This document shows, one piece after another, positions 33,612-39,425 of a DNA stretch of 39,425 nucleotides. The position numbers were made by a program, and so were the translations under genes. Numbering within the stretch: position 1 is the first letter of the stretch; the number at the start of each line of letters is the position of its first letter. Below the pieces are notes generated by a model. It was given only the letters and a program-made list of their open reading frames with translations. It was not told where the DNA came from and did not search any database. The DNA lies in NCBI GenBank assembly GCA_937951935.1, contig CALGAM010000020.1, positions 1 through 39,425 on the forward strand. Reading direction: 5' to 3'. Source of the stretch: an uncultured Micromonospora sp. GTDB lineage: Bacteria; Actinomycetota; Actinomycetes; Mycobacteriales; Micromonosporaceae.

Positions 33612-34235
33612 TCAGATCAGCCCGTTGCGCAGCGCGTAGGCCACGGCGTGCGTCCGGTTGCGCAGCCGCAGCCGGCTGGTGACGTCGTGCAGGATGTTCT
33701 TCACGGTCCGCTCCGAGTAGGAGAGTTTGCCGGCGATCTCGCGGGTGTCGAAACCGTCGGCGACCAGACGCAGCACGTCCACCTCCCGGGCGGTCAACCC
33801 GAGCAGGGTGAGGCCGCGCGGTTCGAGGACCTGCCGTTGCAGTCGGCCCATCTGGGCCATGAGCCGGCCGAGCAGGTCGGCGGGGAGCGCGCCCTCGCCG
33901 CGGGCGACGGCCCGGACGATGTGGCTGAGCCGTTCCGCGCTGGCCTCGGCGCGTCGGACGATGCCCACGACGCCGTGCTCCACCGCCAGGGACAGCCCGG
34001 CGTCGTCGATCCTGGTCGGCACCAGCACCAGCCTGGCCTGGCCGGCTCGGTGCAGCCGACGCAGGAGCCGGGTTGCCGACTCGTCGAGGGTGTCGACGAC
34101 CACCAGCGCGACGGATCCCGGTGTCTCCTGGTCCGGCTCGACCACCCACAGGTCTGGCCGGGAGCGAAGCTGGCTCTCCACTCCCAGCCGCGAGATCGGG
34201 TCTTCCGCGTGGACGCTCACCCTGACACGGTGCAT
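33612..34235 (-). CDS. Response-regulator-like LuxR-family protein with atypical receiver
   Basis: 207 residues. The C-terminal 65 form a LuxR/NarL helix-turn-helix: LTAREVDVLRLVADGFDTREIAGKLSYSERTVKNILHDVTSRLRLRNRTHAVAYAL. The N-terminal receiver-like domain keeps an acidic pair (E11, D12) and a candidate phospho-acceptor Asp48 in VALVVVDTL, but the conserved switch Lys is Arg (GVVGIVRR). It may therefore work without a kinase. No histidine kinase gene adjoins. The ATG at 34235 follows GGGGAGG. It lies 153 bases before the CIS block on the same strand, so it is the nearest candidate regulator of that block. Confidence 0.85.
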   Translation of the reverse strand: MHRVRVSVHAEDPISRLGVESQLRSRPDLWVVEPDQETPGSVALVVVDTLDESATRLLRRLHRAGQARLVLVPTRIDDAGLSLAVEHGVVGIVRRAEASAERLSHIVRAVARGEGALPADLLGRLMAQMGRLQRQVLEPRGLTLLGLTAREVDVLRLVADGFDTREIAGKLSYSERTVKNILHDVTSRLRLRNRTHAVAYALRNGLI

Positions 34236-34365
34236 TCCTGCCTCCCCAGCATGGAGGTCGACGCCCCGGCCGGGGCGTCGGTCCGGACGGTGCCGCCGCA
34301 CCGGATGCCGGAGGCCCGGCGCGTGCGGCGATACGGCAAGGCTGTCGGGTGTGACTTCGCGTGCA

Positions 34366-34383
34366 CTTAACGCGGACCTAACG
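34366..34383. promoter_or_regulatory. Direct heptamer repeat, SARP-site-like
   Basis: CTTAACG (34366-34372) and CCTAACG (34377-34383) are separated by four bases, giving the 11-bp period known for SARP-binding sites. It lies in the divergent space between the LuxR gene and the plus-strand membrane protein gene. Neither direction shows a clear -10 eight bases away, so the assignment is weak. Confidence 0.35.
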
Positions 34384-34456
34384 GGCAGGGACGGTGCCCA
34401 CGTCAGTACCCCTGCGGCCGGTTCCGGCCGGCCGTGTCGCGCCTACCGTCGCCGGC

Positions 34457-35746
34457 ATGAGCGTCTCGTTGGGCCTGGCGGAAGCTCCGGTGGTCGTGCC
34501 GGGAGAGAGCGTCGACATTCCGGTGACGGTCAGGAACTCGGGTGACATCGTCGAGGCGTACGACCTCGACGTCGTCGGCGTGCCCGCCACCTGGGCGACC
34601 TTCGACCCGCCGCGGGTCTCCCTCTATCCCGGCACCAGCCAGACCGTGACGCTCACCATCCGGCCGCCCCGCTCCTCGGAGGTGCGCGCGGGGGAGCTGC
34701 CGTACGGCGTCCGGGTGGTTCCCTCCGAGGCGCCCCAGGCCGCGACCGTGGAGGAGGGCGTGCTGACCATCGCGCCGTTCTCCGAGGTGGCCGCGGAGCT
34801 GCGACCGCAGGTGCGGCGGGCACGGTTGCGCGCCCGCTACCGCCTGGACGGACGCAACGGCGGCAACGTCGAGGAGACACTGACCCTCACCGCGGTCGAC
34901 GGCAGCGAGCAGCTGCGCTTCACCCCTCGGCCGAGGACGACGACCCTGGCGGCCGGCGAGCGGTATGCGGCCGTCCTCGGCGTCCGGGCCCGACGGCTGC
35001 TGTGGCGCGGCGCCCCGCGGCACCTGCCGTTCCGGGCCGTGGTGGGCGACGCGACGGGTCGGGCCGTGACCCTGGACGGGACGCTGGTGCAGCAACCCGT
35101 TCTCTCCGCCTGGCTGCTGAAGCTGCTGGCGCTGTTGCTGGCGCTGCTGTTGCTGTTGGTCGCGCTCTGGCTCGGTCTGTTGCGCCCGGCGGTGCGGTCG
35201 GCGGCCCGGGAGGCGGTCGACGACCGGGTGGAGCAGGTCGCGGCCGAGGCGGAGGAGGCGGCGAGCAGAACCGCGGGCGAGGTGGCGCGGGAGGCCATCG
35301 AGCAGGAACGCGCCGCGACCCCCGCCCGGCCGACCCCGTCGCCGGCCGCTGGTGGTGACGACGACCCGGGGCGCGCGGGCGAGCAGTTCGCCACCGCGCT
35401 GGTGGTGCGGGCCGATCCCGGAGGCACGGCGTCGCGCAGCCACACCGTGCCCCGCGGCCGGGTGCTCCTGATCACCGATTTTCTGGTCGACAACCCGCAG
35501 GGGGACACCGGAACCCTGACCGTCACCGCCAACGACGTCCGGGTCGTCACGTACGGTCTGGAGAACTTCCGCAACCAGGACTACCACTCGGTGACGCCGA
35601 TCCGGGTGCCGGCCGGTGCCCGGGTGACCCTCACGGTCACCTGCCGGCAGCCGGGCACCCCGGCCGGCGCGCCCGCGGCGCGGACCTGCCAGGAAGGGCT
35701 CTACCTGAACGGGATCCTGACGCGGGCCGCCGAGGCGGGGGCCTGA
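34457..35746 (+). CDS. Membrane protein with Ig-like (NEW3-type) N-terminal domain, coiled coil and beta-rich C-terminal domain
   Basis: 429 residues, function unknown. Residues 1-110 form an Ig-like domain of the NEW3/COG1470 kind (VVVPGESVDIPVTVRNSGDIVEAYDLDVVGVPATWATFDPPRVSLYPGTSQTVTLTIRPP). A second beta domain reaches about 215. A single Leu-rich membrane helix spans about 219-242, and 246-285 is a likely coiled coil (REAVDDRVEQVAAEAEEAASRTAGEVAREAIEQE). A Pro/Gly linker leads to a beta-rich domain at 310-429. No signal peptide is present, so the Ig domains are likely cytoplasmic. It is divergent from the LuxR gene at the head of the CIS region. Its cytoplasmic face could dock particles, but that is inference. 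Confidence 0.75.
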   Translation: MSVSLGLAEAPVVVPGESVDIPVTVRNSGDIVEAYDLDVVGVPATWATFDPPRVSLYPGTSQTVTLTIRPPRSSEVRAGELPYGVRVVPSEAPQAATVEEGVLTIAPFSEVAAELRPQVRRARLRARYRLDGRNGGNVEETLTLTAVDGSEQLRFTPRPRTTTLAAGERYAAVLGVRARRLLWRGAPRHLPFRAVVGDATGRAVTLDGTLVQQPVLSAWLLKLLALLLALLLLLVALWLGLLRPAVRSAAREAVDDRVEQVAAEAEEAASRTAGEVAREAIEQERAATPARPTPSPAAGGDDDPGRAGEQFATALVVRADPGGTASRSHTVPRGRVLLITDFLVDNPQGDTGTLTVTANDVRVVTYGLENFRNQDYHSVTPIRVPAGARVTLTVTCRQPGTPAGAPAARTCQEGLYLNGILTRAAEAGA

Positions 35747-35765
35747 CCCCTCCCGACGCCGGGAC

Positions 35766-37112
35766 CTAGATCAGGCCGTGTGCGAGCATCGCCTCCGCGA
35801 CGAGGCGGAAGGAACTGATGTTGGCACCGGCGACGTAGTTGCCGGGCATGCCGTACTCCTCGGCGGTGGCGTAGCAGCGGGCGTGGATGTCGCGCATGAT
35901 CTCCCGCAGCCGCGCCTCCGAGTGGGCGAAGCTCCACGAGTCGCGGGTGGCGTTCTGCTGCATCTCCAGGGCGCTGGCCGCGACGCCGCCCGCGTTGGCC
36001 GCCTTGCCCGGGCCGAACCGGACCCCGGCCTCGACGAACCGGCGGATCGCCGCGGGCGTGGTGGGCATGTTGGCACCCTCGACCACCGTGGTGCAGCCGC
36101 CGGCGATCAGCGCCACCGCGTCGGTGTCGGTGATCTCGTTCTGGGTGGCGCACGGGATCGCCACCTGACAGGGCACCTCCCAGACCGACCGTCCGGGTAC
36201 GAAGAGGGCGTGCGGTCGCGCGGTGACGTACTCCTCGATCCGGGCCCGCCGCACCTCCTTGACCTCCTTGAGCACGTCCAGGTCGATGCCCTTGTCGTCC
36301 AGGACGTAGCCGCTGGAGTCGGAGCAGGCGACGACGGTGGCGCCGAGCTGGTGCGCCTTCTCGATGGCGTAGATGGCGACGTTGCCGGAGCCGGAGACGA
36401 CGACCCGCTTGCCGTCCAGGCTGCCGCCGCCGCTGACGCGCAACATCTCCTCGGCGAAGAACACCGCGCCGTACCCTGTGGCCTCCCTGCGGACCTGCGC
36501 ACCGCCGTAGACGAGGCCCTTGCCGGTCAGCACGCCTGATTCGTACCGGTTCGTGATTCGTTTGTACTGCCCGAACAGGTATCCGATCTCCCGGGCGCCG
36601 ACGCCGATGTCTCCGGCGGGCACGTCCGTGTACTCCCCGATGTGCCGGTACAGCTCGGTCATGAACGACTGACAGAACCGCATCACCTCGCGGTCGGAGC
36701 GGCCCTTGGGGTCGAAGTCCGCCCCTCCCTTGCCGCCGCCGATCGGCATCCCGGTCAGGGCGTTCTTGAACAGTTGTTCGAAGCCGAGGAACTTCACGGT
36801 GCCCAGGTAGACCGAGGGGTGGAAGCGCAGGCCGCCCTTGTACGGGCCGAGCGCGCTGTTGAACTCCACCCGGAAGCCCCGGTTGACGTGCACCTCGCCC
36901 CGGTCGTCCTCCCAGGGCACGCGGAAGATGATCTGGCGCTCGGGTTCGCAGATCCGCTCGATGATCTTCGCCTCGGCGAACTCGGGGTGGCGGTCCAGCG
37001 CCGGGACGATGCTCTCCAGCACCTCCCGTACGGCCTGGTGGAACTCGTCCTCGCCGGGGTTCCGCCGCACCACCGCCGAGTAGATCGACTCGATCGTCTC
37101 CCGCGCCGACAC
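35766..37112 (-). CDS. gdhA: NADP-specific glutamate dehydrogenase
   Basis: 448 residues, the standard hexameric class I size. It aminates 2-oxoglutarate to glutamate with NADPH and ammonium. Substrate-binding and catalytic Lys motifs are present: GPYKGGLRFHP (K92) and PIGGGKGGADFDPKG (K128). The nucleotide domain starts near residue 230 (GKRVVVSGSGNVAIYAIEKA). ATQNEIT, ANMPTTPAA and GPGKAANAGGVA follow. A GTG at 37112 with GGGAGG upstream begins the family sequence; an ATG 15 codons further upstream would add a nonconserved lead. It converges with the membrane protein gene, 19 bases apart. Confidence 0.95.
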   Translation of the reverse strand: MSARETIESIYSAVVRRNPGEDEFHQAVREVLESIVPALDRHPEFAEAKIIERICEPERQIIFRVPWEDDRGEVHVNRGFRVEFNSALGPYKGGLRFHPSVYLGTVKFLGFEQLFKNALTGMPIGGGKGGADFDPKGRSDREVMRFCQSFMTELYRHIGEYTDVPAGDIGVGAREIGYLFGQYKRITNRYESGVLTGKGLVYGGAQVRREATGYGAVFFAEEMLRVSGGGSLDGKRVVVSGSGNVAIYAIEKAHQLGATVVACSDSSGYVLDDKGIDLDVLKEVKEVRRARIEEYVTARPHALFVPGRSVWEVPCQVAIPCATQNEITDTDAVALIAGGCTTVVEGANMPTTPAAIRRFVEAGVRFGPGKAANAGGVAASALEMQQNATRDSWSFAHSEARLREIMRDIHARCYATAEEYGMPGNYVAGANISSFRLVAEAMLAHGLI

Positions 37113-37333
37113 ATGGCCTCCCAACGTGCGTCGTACCCACTCGCCAGCCGCCGTCACCTGCGGCCGGCGTGCCCGCCCACGCCGTTGTGGGCCATGTTGA
37201 TCATCACATCTTGCCTGGTGGCGGTTAGGGTCGAGCGGGCTGGGTGGGCCCGTGTGCTGTCGGGCACGGCGAGCCTGACCGCCCGCGACCGGACGCCGCC
37301 CGGCGGGTCCACCCGGCAGAGAGGCAGAACGAA

Positions 37334-37954
37334 TTGCTCCGATATGACATCAAGCGGGCACTCGCCCACTGCTACGCACCGAAGAACACCGACTGGGCGC
37401 TGGTCGAGGTACCCGCGCAGCAGTTCATCGCCATCGACGGGCACGGGGACCCCAACACCAGCGCCGACTACGCCCGCGCCGTCGAGGCGCTGTACGCCGT
37501 CGCCTACACGGTCAAGTTCACCAGCAGGCAGGCACTCGGGAAGGACTTCGTCGTCGGGCCGCTGGAAGGGCTCTGGTGGTCCGACGACCCCGAGGTCTTC
37601 GTCACACGGGCCAAGGACTCCTGGAACTGGCGGATGCTGATCAGCCAGCCCGACTGGGTCACCGAGGATCTCGTCGACGAGGCCAGACGCTCCGCGCTGG
37701 CGAAGAAGCGTCTGCCCGCGATCACCGACATCCGGTGGGTGACCCTGCACGAGGGCACCAGCGCTCAACTGCTCCACGTCGGACCCTACGACGACGAGGG
37801 CCCCGCGCTCGCCAGGCTCCACCACGAGTACCTCGCGGCCAACAACCTGCGGATGGTCGGCGACCACCACGAGATCTACCTCAGCGACCCCCGACGAACC
37901 CCTCCCGCCAGGCTCAGGACCATCCTCCGGCAGCCCGTCCGGGCGGCGGGCTGA
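37334..37954 (+). CDS. GyrI-like small-molecule-binding protein
   Basis: 206 residues. The GyrI-like fold is suggested by ALVEVPAQQFIAIDGHGDPNTSADYARAVEALYAVAYTVKFTSRQ, VVGPLEGLWWSDDP, WRMLISQPDWVTEDLVDEARRSALAKKRLP and QLLHVGPYDDEGPALARLHHEYLAANNL. Such proteins bind small hydrophobic or toxic molecules, and some act as sensors; no DNA-binding domain is present. A TTG at 37334 with a GAGAGG stretch upstream starts the conserved part; earlier in-frame starts look nonconserved. It is divergent from gdhA. Confidence 0.82.
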   Translation: MLRYDIKRALAHCYAPKNTDWALVEVPAQQFIAIDGHGDPNTSADYARAVEALYAVAYTVKFTSRQALGKDFVVGPLEGLWWSDDPEVFVTRAKDSWNWRMLISQPDWVTEDLVDEARRSALAKKRLPAITDIRWVTLHEGTSAQLLHVGPYDDEGPALARLHHEYLAANNLRMVGDHHEIYLSDPRRTPPARLRTILRQPVRAAG

Positions 37955-38023
37955 ACGCCGGGACCGGTACCGGCCGGACGGACAGCAGGCGTACGACGCC
38001 CCGGCGGCCCGCGGGTGAGCGGA

Positions 38024-38047
38024 ACGGTCCGGTGCGGACCGGACCGT
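38024..38047. terminator. Perfect 10-bp hairpin after the GyrI-like gene
   Basis: ACGGTCCGGT (38024-38033) pairs exactly with ACCGGACCGT (38038-38047) around a four-base loop. It stands 70 bases after the GyrI-like stop and 40 bases before the next gene. It may end the first transcript or act as an operator for the second. Confidence 0.5.
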
Positions 38048-38087
38048 GGCGGTTCGGGGTGGCCGGGTCTGGCAGGGTACGACCGTG

Positions 38088-38894
38088 ATGTCGACCCTCC
38101 CGGCGGCCGAGGCCGCCTATCTCAGCGCGGTGGTGGACCGTCTGCGCGCCGTGCTCGGGGACACGCTGCTCGGTCTCTACCCGACCGGATCCCTCGCGCT
38201 GGGCGGCTACACACCGGGACGCAGCGACCTCGACCTGATCGCCGTGGTCACGCACGCCGACGCGGCGGTGCTGACAGACCTCGTGGCCCGGTTGTCCCAC
38301 GACGCGCTGCCCTGCCCGGCGACCGGTCTGGAGTTCGTGCTGTACGAGCGGGCGGCACTGGCGGTCGCCGGCACCGGCGCCGGTTTCGCCCTGAACCTGA
38401 ACACCGGCCGGGAACTGCCGCCGAAGGTGAGCTTCGGACCCGGCGACGAGGAGACGTTCTGGTACCCGATCGACCGGGCGATCAGCAGTCAGCAGGGCTG
38501 GGCCCTGCTCGGTCCGCCGCCGCGTACCCTCCTGGCCCCGGCGCCCTTCGCGGCGCTGATGCCGGTGGTCGTCGAGTCCGTCGCGGCGCGGCTGCGTTCC
38601 GATCTCGACCTCGGCGACAACGCCGTGCTCAACGGCTGCCGCTCGCTGCGGTTCGCCACCGAGGGGCGGTGGTACGCGAAGCGGCCGGCGGCCGAGTGGG
38701 CGATCGGGGTGGTGCCGGAGTTCGCCCCACTCATCCGCCGGGCGCTGGACAGCCACCGCCGGGGACGGCCGGCCGGGGCCACCGTGGGCGGCGACGAGCT
38801 GCGGGCCTTCCTCGCCGTCGTCCTGGACCGACTGCGCCGGCACGGAACCGCCACCGGACACGAGCCGGGCGAACGCCCGGCACCCGCCCACTGA
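38088..38894 (+). CDS. Aminoglycoside nucleotidyltransferase-like protein (aadA/DUF4111 type)
   Basis: 268 residues. A nucleotidyltransferase fold is marked by TGSLALGGYTPGRSDLDL: Gly34, Ser35 and the metal-binding Asp47 and Asp49. The C-terminal part resembles DUF4111 of spectinomycin/streptomycin adenylyltransferases (FWYPIDRAISSQQGWALLGPPPRTLLAP, NAVLNGCRSLRFATEGRWYAKRPAAEWAI). It may adenylylate an aminoglycoside, but many homologues are of unknown substrate. The ATG at 38088 is preceded by an overlapping GTG at 38085. It ends 51 bases from the convergent groES gene. Confidence 0.82.
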   Translation: MSTLPAAEAAYLSAVVDRLRAVLGDTLLGLYPTGSLALGGYTPGRSDLDLIAVVTHADAAVLTDLVARLSHDALPCPATGLEFVLYERAALAVAGTGAGFALNLNTGRELPPKVSFGPGDEETFWYPIDRAISSQQGWALLGPPPRTLLAPAPFAALMPVVVESVAARLRSDLDLGDNAVLNGCRSLRFATEGRWYAKRPAAEWAIGVVPEFAPLIRRALDSHRRGRPAGATVGGDELRAFLAVVLDRLRRHGTATGHEPGERPAPAH

Positions 38895-38903
38895 CCCGCC
38901 GGT

Positions 38904-38941
38904 CGGTGCTGGCCCACGCCGACCGGCGTGGGCCAGCACCG
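38904..38941. terminator. Perfect 17-bp hairpin between convergent genes
   Basis: Bases 38904-38920 pair exactly with 38925-38941 around the loop GACC. It lies between the nucleotidyltransferase stop and the groES stop, so it can end both transcripts. Confidence 0.85.
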
Positions 38942-38945
38942 CACA

Positions 38946-39257
38946 TCACCTCTCGATGACGGCGAGCACGTCGCGGGCGGACAGGATGAGGTACTCCTCG
39001 CCGCCGTGTGTCACCTCGGTGCCGCCGTACCTGGCGTAGACGACGGTGTCGCCGACCCTGACGTCGAGCGGGATCCGCGTCGTCCCGCTGTCGTCCCAGC
39101 GGCCCGGTCCCACGGCGAGGACGGTGCCCTCCTGGGGCTTCTCGGCAGCGGTGTCGGGAATCACGAGGCCGGACGCGGTCATCCGCTCGGCGTTGGCGGG
39201 TCGGACCACGATGCGGTCGTCGAGGGGTCTGAGCACGGTCACGGTGGCGGTCGCCAC
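38946..39257 (-). CDS. groES: Co-chaperonin GroES
   Basis: 103 residues with the complete GroES sequence: VTVLRPLDDRIVVRPANAERMTASGLVIPDTAAEKPQEGTVLAVGPGRW, the mobile loop, and GDTVVYARYGGTEVTHGGEEYLILSARDVLAVIER. It forms the lid of the GroEL folding chamber. The GTG at 39257 has GGGAGG with a six-base gap. It lies 91 bases downstream of a GroEL gene on the same strand, the reverse of the usual groES-groEL order. Confidence 0.95.
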   Translation of the reverse strand: MATATVTVLRPLDDRIVVRPANAERMTASGLVIPDTAAEKPQEGTVLAVGPGRWDDSGTTRIPLDVRVGDTVVYARYGGTEVTHGGEEYLILSARDVLAVIER

Positions 39258-39348
39258 GACTAACCTCCCTGGGATCGGTGAAGCGACGATCACGGGGCGA
39301 CCGGTCGCCGGGCGCGGGACGCGCGGGTGGGGCGCCGGCACACCCGTG

Positions 39349-39425
39349 TCAGAAGTCCATGTCCCCGCCGCCCGGCGTGTTCGCCTGGGCCGGGGCCTTC
39401 TCCGGCTTGTCCGCCACCACGGCCT
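39349..39425 (-). CDS. groEL: Chaperonin GroEL, C-terminal end only
   Basis: The last 24 codons are visible: VADKPEKAPAQANTPGGGDMDF before the stop. GroEL proteins end in a Gly/Met-rich tail, and the ending GGGDMDF with the VxDKPEK segment before it fits. The rest lies beyond the window. The order groEL then groES on one strand supports it. The His-rich tail of mycobacterial-type GroEL1 is not present, so this is the GroEL2-like class. Confidence 0.88.
   Translation of the reverse strand, partial: AVVADKPEKAPAQANTPGGGDMDF

Noticed and set aside
38946..39425. CIRCE or HAIR element near groES/groEL
   Set aside because: No matching inverted repeat is visible; the upstream end of groEL lies outside the window.

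Overview
This high-GC window reads as an actinobacterial chromosome, most likely a Micromonosporaceae such as Micromonospora. That is an inference from codon use, from the frequent GTG starts and from the conserved block parA-scpA-scpB-rluB-cmk-der-tRNA-Pro. No 16S rRNA or marker is present to fix the genus.

Layout. 1-5513 (+): a housekeeping block for chromosome segregation and condensation (ParA C-terminus, ScpA, ScpB), an S4 pseudouridine synthase (RluB type), cytidylate kinase and the double GTPase Der. 5698-5771: tRNA-Pro(GGG), followed by a perfect 18-bp hairpin. 5969-6582 (-): a decayed arsenate reductase fragment and a phosphinothricin/arsinothricin-type GNAT acetyltransferase. 6863-10876 (+): two regulators, a giant LuxR-type ATPase (LAL) and a SARP/BTAD regulator. 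10883-33458 (almost all -): a complete phage-tail-like contractile injection system (CIS) of the actinobacterial type, interrupted by one plus-strand alpha/beta hydrolase. 33612-35746: an atypical response-regulator-like LuxR protein and a divergent membrane protein with an Ig-like N-terminal domain. 35766-39425: NADP glutamate dehydrogenase, a GyrI-like protein, an aminoglycoside nucleotidyltransferase-like protein, GroES and the last codons of GroEL.

The CIS reads in two minus-strand blocks. The upstream block is secreted WD40/CARDB protein, Pvc16-like cap (DUF4255), AAA+ ATPase and DUF4157 cargo candidate. The downstream block is sheath, inner tube, baseplate chaperone, DUF6760 micro-protein, 956-aa disordered protein, second tube-like protein, LysM protein, VgrG-like spike, PAAR tip, gp25, baseplate J, tail protein I, and a zinc-ribbon/transmembrane/discoidin-like protein. 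Many genes overlap by 1-14 bases, so the parts are probably co-translated. I see no tail-fibre or receptor-binding gene. This fits the Streptomyces-type CIS, which act from inside the producer, rather than secreted anti-host particles.

The most interesting points are the DUF4157 protein, whose C-terminal region carries GEAH and GxGxxH signatures suggestive of an EreA/TIKI-like hydrolase fold; the membrane protein at the end of the operon, whose layout matches a stress or membrane anchor; the disordered protein in the structural operon; and the arsC relic beside an ArsN-like acetyltransferase next to a tRNA gene.
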